From assembly GCA_018818835.1 (NCBI GenBank), contig JAHIRD010000021.1:1-41832 (forward strand): a stretch of 41,832 bases of DNA, written 5' to 3'. This DNA comes from Pseudomonadota bacterium. Its GTDB lineage: Bacteria > Desulfobacterota > Desulfobacteria > Desulfobacterales > Desulfolunaceae. The position numbers and the translations under genes are program-made. Of this stretch, positions 1 to 8,401 are shown piece by piece (the stretch's first letter is position 1; each line of letters begins with the position of its first letter). The notes under the pieces were generated by a model. That model was not told the DNA's origin and did no database searches. It worked only from the letters and a program-made list of their open reading frames with translations.

Positions 1-412
1 CTATGTGTCATAATGTGCAATGAATCGGTGGTGTATTGTCCGTTCGAACATGGATTCCGGGTCACAAAAAACCGTGCCCGGAATGACAGGAACTGGCGTT
101 GAACAATAACTAGAGACCGGAATTCTAACTTAACCTCGGCTGTGTCATTCCGGGCGTAACGCAGTGGAGACCCGGAATCCATGGCTGCTATGTGTCATAA
201 TGTGCAATGAATCGGTGGTGTATTGTCCGTTCGAACATGGATTCCGGGTCACAAAAAACCGTGCCCGGAATGACAGGAACTGGCGTTGAACAATAACTAG
301 AGACCGGAATTTTAAATTATCCTCGGCCGTGTCATTCCGGGCGTAACGAAGTGGAGACCCGGAATCCATGGTGGCTATGTGTCATAATGTACAATGAATG
401 GGTGTTGTATTG
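1..412. repeat. 187-bp tandem repeat, 2.2 copies
   Basis: The sequence beginning CTATGTGTCATAATG at 1 starts again at 188 and at 375, so the period is 187 bp: two full units (1-187, 188-374) and a 38-bp partial third. Copies 1 and 2 differ by only a few bases. Each full unit carries two hairpin-capable pairs of ATTCCGGG and CCCGGAAT (54-61 with 77-84, and 147-154 with 171-178 in unit 1). The array may extend left of the window. No protein of credible composition is encoded. It looks like a REP/BIME-type intergenic array; its function is unknown. Confidence 0.9.
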
Positions 413-441
413 CCCCGTACACCTGCAGAAAAGAGATCGCC

Positions 442-735
442 ATGACAATGGTTGGTGAACCTGAATTGTTACTAAAATTAGCAAAAATGCGAATGCCATT
501 TGGGAAATATAAAGGTCTTTTACTAATCGATTTACCTGAACCTTACGTTATCTGGTTTTCCCAGAAGGGCTTCCCTGGGGGGTATCTTGGTGAAATGCTG
601 GGCCTTGTGTATGAAATCAAAGTAAATGGACTGGAATATCTATTCGATCCCTTAAGGGAAGGGGGACAAAAACAGTCTACCCACCAGCCCCCCAGATTGG
701 CGCGCCCATCAGATAACCGGCTGCGCCGGTTGTAA
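442..735 (+). CDS. DUF3820 family small protein
   Basis: A protein of 97 residues if it starts at ATG 442, which has the purine-rich AAGAGA stretch about 8 bases upstream. An in-frame ATG at 394 lies inside the last repeat copy and is less likely. The core reads MPFGKYKG, then LIDLPEPYVIWF, QKGFPGG, LGEMLGLVYEIK and NGLEYL, which is the DUF3820 pattern (short proteins sometimes called putative quorum-sensing-regulated virulence factors). The tail after residue 75 is low-complexity and not part of the family. The biochemical function is not established. It stands alone between the repeat array and the first regulator and has no evident link to the catabolic genes. Confidence 0.8.
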   Translation: MTMVGEPELLLKLAKMRMPFGKYKGLLLIDLPEPYVIWFSQKGFPGGYLGEMLGLVYEIKVNGLEYLFDPLREGGQKQSTHQPPRLARPSDNRLRRL

Positions 736-831
736 TCAAACGCCATGTCTTTGGCTTGGGATCGAAGCTTTAGTGATTGAATTAGCAAAGGACGTGCCAG
801 TCCCTGCCTTTATTTAAATCCGTAACAATCT

Positions 832-863
832 GAAATAATTTAATTAATTTAATTAATTTAATA
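832..863. repeat. AT-rich short tandem repeat
   Basis: A run of AATTAATTT-type units, about four in tandem, in the gap between the DUF3820 gene and the small downstream reading frame. It is simple sequence and no function can be assigned. Confidence 0.6.
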
Positions 864-916
864 AGATGGAACGAAATAAACCGATGGGTATATGCGGTGT
901 AAGAATGGTTTACAAT

Positions 917-962
917 GTGTAAAATATTACACCTGTCTGACCTTGATGGACAAGGGTCAGAC
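917..962. promoter_or_regulatory. two adjacent inverted repeats
   Basis: GTGTAA-AATA-TTACAC (917-932) is a perfect 6-bp inverted repeat. It is followed at once by GTCTGACC (935-942) and GGTCAGAC (955-962), an 8-bp inverted repeat with a 12-base loop. They lie at and just inside the start of a doubtful small reading frame. They could be an operator, an RNA hairpin or a decayed mobile-element end; the sequence does not decide. Confidence 0.4.
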
Positions 963-1137
963 TGATCTTGAAGAAAACAGGGTTTTCTCCCGGAAAACCT
1001 CAGATCGATTCGGTCTGGAATACGATGAACTGAAGGGATCGGATCGGATGCTGCAGAAACTGATAAACGGACCCAGGGATGACGAGTTCGTTGTCATCGA
1101 AAAGGGGGGAATGTTTACATTTGAACACTTTATTTAA
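946..1137 (+). CDS. hypothetical small protein (doubtful)
   Basis: A 63-residue frame from ATG 946; a longer version starts at 892. The composition is protein-like (for example DEFVVIEKGGMF near the end), but no domain is recognised and there is no clear ribosome-binding site. Its last eight bases overlap the end of the convergent MerR-TetR gene. It could be a real small gene, a gene fragment or chance. Confidence 0.3.
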   Translation: MDKGQTDLEENRVFSRKTSDRFGLEYDELKGSDRMLQKLINGPRDDEFVVIEKGGMFTFEHFI

Positions 1138-2092
1138 CGGGCATGGTCTGTTCATTTTTTGACTTTTTGTATTTTGATACAAAAGAGATTACTTTTTTCT
1201 CATGCTGGGCATCTTTGAATAAGGGCAGGCCGTTTGTTAACAGATCAATAAGAAATAACTGAATTTTATCAAATGTGTAGGAATTATCGACAGTCATCCT
1301 GAAACTCATGGTTTCGATAAGGCCGGTCAATCCATAAGCCAGAAGGTCAGGGTCGGTTTTTCTGATCAATCCCTTGTCCATGGCTGTCTGGAGTTCCGTG
1401 ATAATGGGTTTGGTCAATTCATGATAAATTTGCTTGACGCGGTTCTGGAAGAATTCCGAATCCCGTGTCATTTCAGCGCGAAGCTGGTTCATAATTTCTG
1501 CGTATTTCGAATATTTTTCAAAAAATACTCGGCCTCTCAGAACAAGACGCATGACAAAATCATCTTCATTTTTTATGGCTTCTCTGGCACTGCCCAGAAT
1601 GTTTTCAACAATTCCCGCGATGGCTTCAATGAAAAGCTCTTCCTTGTTTTTAAAATAGATATAAAATGTCCCCGTTGAAATTTCCAGTGAGTCGGTTATA
1701 TCTTTCACTTTTGTCTTATAAAACCCTTTATTGGAAAATATTTTTATAGCCGCATCAATAATTTCATTTTTCCTTTTGTTTCTTACGCCATCAAGATGAT
1801 TACTGTTATCAGGCAAATCTGCCATGAAATCAGGATGTGATTGATATTCCTTGAGATGGGAAGAAAGCCTTTCTTTAATGTAGCTTATGGGTATTTTTAA
1901 ATCATTTTTCATTTTTTGGATCAACGTGATCCGTTCGATATGTTCGTCGTCATAATACGACATCGTAAGGCTGGTTTTTATGGGGGGATGTAACAATCCT
2001 TCACGTAAATAAAAATGAATGGTTGAACGAGGGACGCCTGTTAATTTTTCAACCTCATTGATCTTGTAATAATTTTTTATTTTATTTTCCAC
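1130..2092 (-). CDS. MerR-TetR fused transcriptional regulator (unit A)
   Basis: A DNA-binding regulator of 320 residues that probably controls the divergent unit A operon and itself. Residues ~5-75 are a MerR-type winged helix: a YYKINEVEKLTGVPRSTIHFY-type recognition segment, then REGLLHPP and a SYYDDEHIERI wing. Residues ~105-165 are a TetR-type helix-turn-helix (IIDAAIKIFSNKGFYKTKV, then STGTFYIYFKNKEELF), and the rest is a TetR-like ligand-binding domain. Most TetR proteins are about 200 residues with no MerR part, so this is a two-headed regulator. It is closely similar to the 17255-18214 regulator and less so to 13590-14453. The ligand is plausibly an acyl-CoA or the pathway substrate (inference). 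Confidence 0.88.
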   Translation of the reverse strand: MENKIKNYYKINEVEKLTGVPRSTIHFYLREGLLHPPIKTSLTMSYYDDEHIERITLIQKMKNDLKIPISYIKERLSSHLKEYQSHPDFMADLPDNSNHLDGVRNKRKNEIIDAAIKIFSNKGFYKTKVKDITDSLEISTGTFYIYFKNKEELFIEAIAGIVENILGSAREAIKNEDDFVMRLVLRGRVFFEKYSKYAEIMNQLRAEMTRDSEFFQNRVKQIYHELTKPIITELQTAMDKGLIRKTDPDLLAYGLTGLIETMSFRMTVDNSYTFDKIQLFLIDLLTNGLPLFKDAQHEKKVISFVSKYKKSKNEQTMPVK

Positions 2093-2356
2093 TGGTTACC
2101 TTTGTAAGCTGCATGATTGTTCTTGTAAAGTATTAAGTGCAACATGATTGGCCATTGTTTAAAAACCACAATTTTCAATATATACCCTTTTATAACTATA
2201 AATCCATACCTTTTTTTGGCTTAATTTTAAATCTGATATTTAAAACCTTTAATAACAGAAAATATCATTTATTAAGTAAGATAGATTTCTGGATCGGTTG
2301 AAATGGCCATGGTTTATCGCCATATTTCTATAGAACTATGTCAATAATAAATTATA

Positions 2357-2385
2357 TTGACAAAAAAAATCATTGTTGTTAATAG
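2357..2385 (+). promoter_or_regulatory. candidate sigma70 promoter of unit A
   Basis: The 379-bp gap between the divergent regulator and the thiolase is AT-rich and holds TTGACA at 2357-2362 and TAATAG at 2380-2385, with a 17-base spacer. An 8-bp inverted repeat, ATTGTTGT (2372-2379) and ACAACAAT (2408-2415), overlaps the spacer and the probable transcript start and is a candidate operator. The assignment rests on consensus match only. Nothing else gene-like is in the gap. Confidence 0.5.
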
Positions 2386-2471
2386 AGAAACGAAGCGTCA
2401 TTTCTGTACAACAATAGCTCTTACTATCGTCACGTATTACTTTTTTAAAGTTTTTTATAATGGAGGTCGCC

Positions 2472-3653
2472 GTGAGTCATGGAAAAATAGCGATTATTGG
2501 CATTGGAGAAGTGCCCACACGAATTATGCCTGAAAGAACCCGATGGGACATTCTGTACGACGTCTGTATGGAGGCAATCAAGGATTCGGGTCTTCACAAG
2601 AACGACATTGAGGGCGTGATTACGACAGCCCCCCAGGCCCAGCCTGTTATCGCCTCGGAGTTGTCATTCGGAAAATTACCTGAAGAGCTCGGACTGAAAG
2701 GATGCAAGGACAATTGCATTTGTAATGCGGGAGGTGCGGGGACAAGCAATTGTCTTCGACTTGCAGAACAGTACATTACATCGGGTGTTGCTAAAGCCGT
2801 TCTTATCCCGCATGTAACGGTTCACTCGGACATACCTATTGAGGATACAATCAATTTTTTTGCCCGCGCGGGTGTGGATATGCAGTGGGAATACCCTTTC
2901 GGCTCGACATACAACCTTATCATGGGACTGATGGCCAATCGATTCATGCATGAGAGCGGGTGCACCCCCGAAGAAATGGCATCGGTTGTGACGGCGCTGC
3001 GCAGCTGGGCTGCAAAAGATCCCAATTCCCTGTTTTATGGAAAAGAAGTCCCCACTGTGGAAAAGGTTCTTTCGTCATCCATGCTCAATACGCCGCTCCA
3101 TAAGCGGGAAAGCAATATGCTTGCAGACGGCGGGAGTGCCATGATTGTCGTTTCGGCAGAAGATGCAAAAAAAATGGGCCGCCCGGCTGCATACAAATTG
3201 GGGGAATCCGTCAGATATTTCAGCGGAACGCCTGTTGTCAGGGATATCCGGGTCGTTCAGGAGGGTTTGAGAATTACGGCTGAAGAAGCATTATCCCAAG
3301 CCGGCATTACAAAAGAGGATATCAATTTGTGGAATTGTTATCTGGCCTACCCCCTGGGTCATCCCATGATGGCGGAAATGCTCGGCGTCGCTCCAAAGGG
3401 GGAGGGTGGCAAGTACTTCCTTGATGGACGAATGTCATTTGGTGGCGACATTCCATGGTCCACCATTGGTGATGCGCCGGGACGCGGCCACACGGGATCG
3501 GGTGTCAGTGCTGCCACCTATGTGGAAACGGCCCGTCAGCTCATGGGCAAGGCCGGGGAACGCCAGGTCAAAAATTGCCGTTATGTCTATCAAAATACAA
3601 GCGGTGGTTCAGGATTTAACAATATTGCAACGATCTGGGGAGGGCAACTGTGA
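2472..3653 (+). CDS. thiolase-superfamily protein (SCP-x/BbsB-like), unit A
   Basis: Probably the C-C bond-cleaving enzyme of the pathway, acting with the DUF35 protein encoded next. It has 393 residues. GTG 2472 is preferred over ATG 2460 because GGAGG sits at 2462-2466 and the paralogue at 18499 starts with ATG at the aligned codon. The N-terminal part matches SCP-x-type thiolases (KIAIIGIGEVPT). The nucleophile region has Cys78, Cys82 and Cys84 followed by NAGGAGTSN, so the usual CxSG box is altered: Cys84 fits N-x-x-C-x-A-G if a four-residue insertion is allowed. GRGHTGSG with His340 is the counterpart of the GHP His. The last thiolase Cys (CxGGG) is replaced by NTSGGSG. Thiolase/DUF35 pairs include benzoylsuccinyl-CoA thiolase and Ltp2-type retro-aldolases, so either cleavage type is possible. 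Confidence 0.85.
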   Translation: MSHGKIAIIGIGEVPTRIMPERTRWDILYDVCMEAIKDSGLHKNDIEGVITTAPQAQPVIASELSFGKLPEELGLKGCKDNCICNAGGAGTSNCLRLAEQYITSGVAKAVLIPHVTVHSDIPIEDTINFFARAGVDMQWEYPFGSTYNLIMGLMANRFMHESGCTPEEMASVVTALRSWAAKDPNSLFYGKEVPTVEKVLSSSMLNTPLHKRESNMLADGGSAMIVVSAEDAKKMGRPAAYKLGESVRYFSGTPVVRDIRVVQEGLRITAEEALSQAGITKEDINLWNCYLAYPLGHPMMAEMLGVAPKGEGGKYFLDGRMSFGGDIPWSTIGDAPGRGHTGSGVSAATYVETARQLMGKAGERQVKNCRYVYQNTSGGSGFNNIATIWGGQL

Positions 3654-4057
3654 TGGATATGACAAAACCGATACCGCTGACACAACCGTGGACCGAGGCG
3701 TTCTGGGAAGGGACGAAACATCGGAAACTTCTGATACAGCATTGCAGGGACTGCAATTCAAATATCTTTTATCCGCGTAAATTCTGCCCGGAATGCTGGT
3801 CTGAAAATCTGGACTGGATTCAGGCAAGCGGCAAGGGCACCGTTCATTCCTTTTCAACGGCCTATGACATGGTGGAACCCCGCTTTATGGAGGATCTGCC
3901 GTATACACTGGCTTACGTGGATCTGGATGAGGGGATACGTATGGCCACCCGCATTGTGGACTGCGAGCCGGAAGAGATTGAAATAGGAAAACGGGTTGAG
4001 GTGACGTTTCATAAACTGAACGATGATTTCTATCTTCCATACTTTAAACTCATTTAA
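3653..4057 (+). CDS. DUF35 OB-fold Zn-ribbon protein, unit A
   Basis: A 134-residue partner subunit of the preceding thiolase. The ATG overlaps the thiolase stop as TGATG, implying translational coupling, and GGGGAGGG lies about 10 bases upstream. A rubredoxin-like zinc ribbon is seen as Cys31, Cys34, Cys45 and Cys48 (C-x2-C-x10-C-x2-C), followed by the OB-fold (SGKGTVHSFSTAYD, then YTLAYVDLDEGIRM). In known systems (BbsA with BbsB, ChsH2 with Ltp2) this protein is required for activity of the thiolase-like partner and helps place the acyl-CoA. The near-identical paralogue at 19680 keeps all four cysteines. Confidence in the family is high; the stable complex is inferred. Confidence 0.88.
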   Translation: MDMTKPIPLTQPWTEAFWEGTKHRKLLIQHCRDCNSNIFYPRKFCPECWSENLDWIQASGKGTVHSFSTAYDMVEPRFMEDLPYTLAYVDLDEGIRMATRIVDCEPEEIEIGKRVEVTFHKLNDDFYLPYFKLI

Positions 4058-4074
4058 GACAAAGGCTGATGACT

Positions 4075-4899
4075 ATGGGTACATACAAAACAATCACCTA
4101 TGACATATCAGGACCTGTCTGCCGGATTACGTTGAACCGGCCTGATAAGTTTAATGCCATTGACCGGACCATGTCGAAAGAGATCCGGGATGCGTTTGTC
4201 GCTGTCAGAGGTGAGGATTCGGTGGGCGTTGTCGTCTTCAGCGGAAATGGCAAGTCGTTTTGCAGCGGAGGGGATTTAAGTGTCTTTCCATCCCTGGCCG
4301 TACATCAGAAATCCATGGACTGGCTGGCGCATGACGGCCTTGATATCCAGAAAGCCATTACGAATTGTGGAAAAGTGGTCATTGCCAAAATAACCGGTGT
4401 CTGTCTTGCCGGTGGGTTTGAACTGGCACTGGCCTGCGATCTGATTTACGCGAAGGAGAGCTCCCGGTTCGGGTTTACGGAAATCAACATGGGTATCCTC
4501 CCCGGGTGGGGGGGGACGGCGCGGATCGCACGGAGCATGCCTTTGTTCCGTGCCCGTGAGATCGTTTACAGCGGAAGAAAAGATTACAACGCAAAAAACA
4601 TGTACGACATGGGTATGCTGACCCGCGTATTTGCGGATGATGTTTTTGAAGAAGAATTTGAAAAAGTCGTTGCAAACATCGCATCGAAAAAACCCATCGC
4701 CCTGCGAATGGCAAAAGAAATCATGGCTGCATCCGTGAACGGAATCGATATCGACGCTGCCCTCACAGTGGAACGGAATGCGATTCAATGGCTGGTCTAT
4801 GCCCCGGACATTCAGGCAATGATGGAGGGTTTCAGGCAAACACCTGACGCACTCATTGCCCAGCAGAAAAAGGATAACGAGAGAAGTGATATGAAATGA
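4075..4899 (+). CDS. enoyl-CoA hydratase/isomerase (crotonase family), unit A
   Basis: Crotonase-fold protein of 274 residues, likely adding water across a 2,3-enoyl-CoA. ATG 4075 is chosen because AAAGG is about 9 bases upstream and the paralogue aligns there; ATG 4069 is possible. The oxyanion-hole segment AGGFELALACD carries the Glu matching hydratase Glu144 (rat numbering). FGFTEINMGILPGWGGT carries the Glu matching Glu164. Both catalytic acids are thus present, which supports hydratase over isomerase or hydrolase use, although ring-hydrolysing crotonases also exist. It lies 17 bp after the DUF35 gene. The 86-bp gap to the next gene holds a long hairpin. Confidence 0.88.
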   Translation: MGTYKTITYDISGPVCRITLNRPDKFNAIDRTMSKEIRDAFVAVRGEDSVGVVVFSGNGKSFCSGGDLSVFPSLAVHQKSMDWLAHDGLDIQKAITNCGKVVIAKITGVCLAGGFELALACDLIYAKESSRFGFTEINMGILPGWGGTARIARSMPLFRAREIVYSGRKDYNAKNMYDMGMLTRVFADDVFEEEFEKVVANIASKKPIALRMAKEIMAASVNGIDIDAALTVERNAIQWLVYAPDIQAMMEGFRQTPDALIAQQKKDNERSDMK

Positions 4900-4902
4900 C
4901 GG

Positions 4903-4951
4903 GATGGGTCGTATGGCTCATATGTTTCATCGTATAAGCCATATACCCATC
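4903..4951. repeat. long imperfect hairpin between hydratase and dehydrogenase genes
   Basis: GATGGGT (4903-4909) with TATGGCT (4912-4918) pairs with AGCCATA (4937-4943) and ACCCATC (4945-4951), giving a stem of 14 base pairs broken by a small internal bulge, with further partial pairing inward. It is not followed by a T-run, so it is not a typical terminator. It sits inside the unit A operon. The matching junction in unit B is only 15 bp and lacks it. It may be an mRNA processing or stability element, or a small repeat insertion. Confidence 0.6.
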
Positions 4952-4985
4952 ACCCCGATGGTTGACATTTCGAGGAGATAAACAC

Positions 4986-6149
4986 ATGGATTTTGAATTA
5001 AGCAAAGAACAGAAGATGATCAAAAAGGAAATGAGCAACTTCTGTAAGAAAGAATTAAACAAGGATTATGTCCATTGGATGGATGAACATGTTGATTTCC
5101 CGCCCGATGAGCTGTGGCAGAAATTTGTTGACATCGGATTCTTTAAATACAGCATACCCGAGGAGTACGGTGGCGAGAATCTTGGTATTGTGGATACCAT
5201 GATCGCATTTGAGGAAATCTGCAAAGCATCCATGTCTGTGGGTCTTGCCCTGGGCGTGACAACAGGATTCGGGACACGGTTTATCAGTGAACTTGGAAAC
5301 AAAGAACAGAAAGATCAGTATCTTCCCCTTATTGCTGAAGGAAAACTGAAAACATGTATGGCTCTGACCGAGCCTTCCGGCGGGACGGACATTCTGGGTT
5401 CCGTAAAAACGGAAGCTGAGGAAAAAAGCGACCGGTGGGTCGTTAATGGTGAAAAAGTCTTTATTACGGGGGCGCATAAATCGGATTACATGATGACCTT
5501 CTGTAAAACGGAAAAGGATCAAAAACCGACCCGGTCCCTTTCCGTGTTGATGATCCCATCTCACTTAAAGGGAATATCCATTACACGGATTCCGAAAATC
5601 AGCTGTCACCATTGTGATTCGGTGGGGATTACGTTCAACAATGTTGACGTGCCCAAAGAATATCTTATCGGCACCCGTGGGAACGGATGGTATGAGAGCC
5701 TCACTGTCCTTAATCCCGAAAGAATCGGATGCGCGATCATGGGCGTCGGTTTAATTTCCGCGGCCTACGAGGATGCTTTCGAATATGCGAAACAGCGGCA
5801 TGCCTTCGGAGGCCCGATCAGCCGGTTTCAGATCCTCCAGCACTACCTTGCAGATATGTACATCAATCTCGAAAATTCAAGGAATCTGACGTACAAAGCG
5901 GCATGGCTGTGTGACAAAGGCCTTCCCTATCATTTCGAGGCCACCATGGCGAAACTTGTTTCATCGGAAGGTGCCCTGCATGCAGGCAGGTACGGTGCCG
6001 AGATCATGGGAGGGTACGGTATCTGCTCGGAATATCCCATGCAGCGGTATCTCCGGGATGCCTATCAACTTCAGTTTTCTCCCATATCCAATGAAATGAG
6101 CAAAAATATGTTGATGCAGTTCCAGGGTTTACCAAAATCCTGGTCATAA
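4986..6149 (+). CDS. acyl-CoA dehydrogenase (IVD/LCAD-type base), unit A
   Basis: FAD enzyme of 387 residues that oxidises an acyl-CoA to the 2,3-enoyl-CoA. ATG 4986 is preferred: GAGGAG lies 8-13 bases upstream and the paralogue starts there. Typical blocks are CMALTEPSGGTD (~124-135), WVVNGEKVFITGA (~151-163) and YAKQRHAFGGPI. The usual catalytic Glu in the EGT block near the C-terminus is missing: the aligned residues are FSPIS with Pro366. Instead Glu245 in NPERIGCA occupies the position of the catalytic Glu in isovaleryl- and long-chain acyl-CoA dehydrogenases. This suggests a branched, long or bulky substrate (inference). Electrons would go to ETF, which is not encoded here. Confidence 0.9.
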   Translation: MDFELSKEQKMIKKEMSNFCKKELNKDYVHWMDEHVDFPPDELWQKFVDIGFFKYSIPEEYGGENLGIVDTMIAFEEICKASMSVGLALGVTTGFGTRFISELGNKEQKDQYLPLIAEGKLKTCMALTEPSGGTDILGSVKTEAEEKSDRWVVNGEKVFITGAHKSDYMMTFCKTEKDQKPTRSLSVLMIPSHLKGISITRIPKISCHHCDSVGITFNNVDVPKEYLIGTRGNGWYESLTVLNPERIGCAIMGVGLISAAYEDAFEYAKQRHAFGGPISRFQILQHYLADMYINLENSRNLTYKAAWLCDKGLPYHFEATMAKLVSSEGALHAGRYGAEIMGGYGICSEYPMQRYLRDAYQLQFSPISNEMSKNMLMQFQGLPKSWS

Positions 6150-6236
6150 TCCATACCGGTTATGTGGTTGTCAAACTGGCGTATGGTTCAAGATTGGTGT
6201 TAACCCTAACAATGATCGTATTGACAAGGAGTCATC

Positions 6237-7238
6237 ATGGAGCAAGACAATTTTTTTAAAATTGACCCGGAACCCCATCTGATGGGGAACATGGATACCA
6301 TCGCACATTTTCCAGGTGTCCAGATGTGGTGGCGATCCATTGAAAATATCCATCGCCCTTTACTGACAGGCGCACCCCCGGAAATTTATTCGATCCTTGA
6401 ACCCTGGGAGATGGAAAAAAACTCAGATCCCGGTAATCTTCTGCGATCCATGGACAAATACGGGGTCGATATTGCCTGTCTTCTTCCGGAATCCATGATG
6501 GACACAACGGGTTATACAAGCCGTTGGTGCAGTAATGGTGATATGGCAAAGGTCGTGGAATCAAATCCGGATCGGTTCATGTATCAGCCGAATATTTCTC
6601 CGATTAAATTCAAAGGGGTTGCAAATACAATCTGGGAACTTGAGTACTGGGTGAAGGAAAAGGGGGCAAAGATTTTTAAATTTTACCCGCCTGAAGATAC
6701 ATACATCAATGATCCGGATCTCTGGCCATTTTATAAAAAAGCCGAAGAATTAAACATCGTTCTTGATATCCATACCGGCTTCAGCTGGGTTCCCCCGGGA
6801 AAAAGCAAATATGCGCTGCCCATATACCTTGACGATGTGGCCCGGGATTTTCCGGGTCTTGTGATCAATGCCTTCCATATGGGCTATCCATATTGTGATG
6901 ACCTTAACATGGTGGCCATGGGACATCCCAATGTGTATGTGTGCCTCAGTCTTCTCGTCCCCTGGGCCATCTCATCACCGGGGAATTTCGCACGGATCAT
7001 CGGCGAAGCCCTTCGATGGGTCGGCCCCGATAAAATAATCTGGGGGACGGATTATGCGGGTTTTTCAGCGCAGATCATGACAGCCGTCAAGGGGCTGAGG
7101 GAATTCCAGATTCCTGAGGATATGCAGAAACTTTACGGATATCCGGCCATTACCGATGAGGACAGGGCAAAGATATTTGGCGGAAATCTCGGCCGTCTTC
7201 TTGAAATCGATACAACAAAAAGGCGGATTGGTAAATAA
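6237..7238 (+). CDS. amidohydrolase_2 family, decarboxylase-like (unit A)
   Basis: TIM-barrel metalloenzyme of 333 residues (PF04909-like). The first metal motif is E-x-H (Glu12, His14 in DPEPHL) instead of the H-x-H of most amidohydrolases. With His179 (DIHTGFSW), His214 (AFHMGYP) and Asp272 (WGTDYAG), this reproduces the Glu/His/His/Asp metal site and catalytic His of gamma-resorcylate-type decarboxylases. A non-oxidative decarboxylation, or its reverse, of an enolisable acid or CoA ester is therefore a better guess than amide hydrolysis; hydrolysis or hydration of a cyclic substrate is the alternative. Two paralogues (16118, 22248) keep the same residues. No signal peptide, so cytoplasmic. 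Confidence 0.82.
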   Translation: MEQDNFFKIDPEPHLMGNMDTIAHFPGVQMWWRSIENIHRPLLTGAPPEIYSILEPWEMEKNSDPGNLLRSMDKYGVDIACLLPESMMDTTGYTSRWCSNGDMAKVVESNPDRFMYQPNISPIKFKGVANTIWELEYWVKEKGAKIFKFYPPEDTYINDPDLWPFYKKAEELNIVLDIHTGFSWVPPGKSKYALPIYLDDVARDFPGLVINAFHMGYPYCDDLNMVAMGHPNVYVCLSLLVPWAISSPGNFARIIGEALRWVGPDKIIWGTDYAGFSAQIMTAVKGLREFQIPEDMQKLYGYPAITDEDRAKIFGGNLGRLLEIDTTKRRIGK

Positions 7239-7396
7239 CGGGATTTGGCTGGAGTCTGAAGACAAAGGTTTTATCTTAACCACCCGCTCCCGTTGGTCGC
7301 TGAAGAACACGAAGAGCACGAAGAAAGGCAAAATAGGTCTTCTTTAGGGTGACCTGACAGACGCCTGCTATGTATGACGATTGGAGAAATGATTAA
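7239..7396. repeat. intergenic gap with CACGAAGAG/CACGAAGAA duplication
   Basis: A 158-bp gap holding the tandem nonamer pair 7308-7316 and 7317-7325 within a GAAGAACACGAAGAGCACG context, a short motif often left in intergenic sequence. In unit B this exact position is occupied by an FMN/4Fe-4S oxidoreductase gene, so the gap marks the point where the two paralogous operons differ. No coding remnant of that oxidoreductase was found here by eye. Confidence 0.5.
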
Positions 7397-8401
7397 ATGA
7401 TGATCACGAAACAAGGCTCAGGCGGATTGTTTACAGATCCGGACCCGGATAAAGCGCGGTTGTTTTTCAGAAACGACAAACGAAACGCGCGGATGATGAA
7501 AAGCAAGATCATGCCTCTGTCCAGGGCAATGGACTGGTTTGTCCGGGATGGGGATTATCTTGCCATTGGAGGGTTCGGGTCAAACAGAACGCCGATTGCG
7601 GCCTGTCATGAAATCGTACGCCAGAAAAGAAAGAATCTGGGGTTTCTCGGTCATACGTCAACCCATGATATGCAGATACTCAGTGCCGGTGAGGTGTATG
7701 ACCGGATAGACATATCCTATGGTGTGGGTCTTGAAGCAAGGGGCTTGTCAAGATGCTCGAGATCATACATGGAAAGCGGCAGGGTGACCGTCACGGAATG
7801 GACCAACTATTCGTTGACGGCCCGCCTGAAAGCTGCATCCATGGGGGTTCCGTTCCTGCCGGCCCGGCAGATGTTAGGGACAGACACATTTGAACGGAGC
7901 GCCGCGAAACAGGCCACGTGTCCGTTTACGGGTATGGAACTTACCCTCATTCCGGCATTATTCCCCGATGTGAGTGTTATCCATGTTCATGAAGCCGACT
8001 GCTATGGAAACGCCCGATTCAACGGGATTGCCGTATCCGATATTGAGTTGGCCCATGCCTCGAAGCGGCTGGTCATTACAGCAGAACGCATCGTACCCCA
8101 CTGCGAAATAACGAGAAATCCGGATGCCACATTGATTCCATTTTATCTGGTGGATGCGGTCTGTGAGGTGCCTTACGGCGCGTATCCCGGTGGAATGCCC
8201 TATGAATATTTTTCTGATGAAGAGAATCTGAATGCATGGCTGCTCGCTGAAAAAACGGCTGAAGGATTTGCTGAATTTATTCAACGTGAGATTTTTGATT
8301 GCAAAGATCATAACGAGTATATCGGGATTCACGGCGGGATTCAACGGATGATCGAATTAAGAAATAAAGAACTGCTGATCGAAAAAGAGGTAATCGTTTG
8401 A
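7397..8401 (+). CDS. glutaconate CoA-transferase-like alpha subunit, unit A
   Basis: A 334-residue type I CoA-transferase subunit of the GctA family. Seen: DGDYLAIGGFGSNRTP (GctA DGDxIALGGF block), LGFLGHTSTHDMQIL, MGVPFLPARQMLGTD, VIHVHEADCYGNARF, and a C-terminal part with VDAVCEVPYGAYPGG and FDCKDHNEYI, all matching glutaconate CoA-transferase alpha. About 40 residues precede the family start. Together with the beta subunit it should move CoA between an acyl-CoA and a free carboxylic acid. Its stop overlaps the beta start by 4 bp (TTGA). The length is close to GctA of Acidaminococcus (320). Physiological substrate unknown; a dicarboxylic or unsaturated acid is suggested by the family. Confidence 0.88.
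   Translation: MMITKQGSGGLFTDPDPDKARLFFRNDKRNARMMKSKIMPLSRAMDWFVRDGDYLAIGGFGSNRTPIAACHEIVRQKRKNLGFLGHTSTHDMQILSAGEVYDRIDISYGVGLEARGLSRCSRSYMESGRVTVTEWTNYSLTARLKAASMGVPFLPARQMLGTDTFERSAAKQATCPFTGMELTLIPALFPDVSVIHVHEADCYGNARFNGIAVSDIELAHASKRLVITAERIVPHCEITRNPDATLIPFYLVDAVCEVPYGAYPGGMPYEYFSDEENLNAWLLAEKTAEGFAEFIQREIFDCKDHNEYIGIHGGIQRMIELRNKELLIEKEVIV

Noticed and set aside
145-369. Minus-strand reading frame of 74 residues in the tandem repeats
   Set aside because: It is made of the repeat units themselves, including the hairpins, and has repeat-driven composition. No ribosome-binding site.
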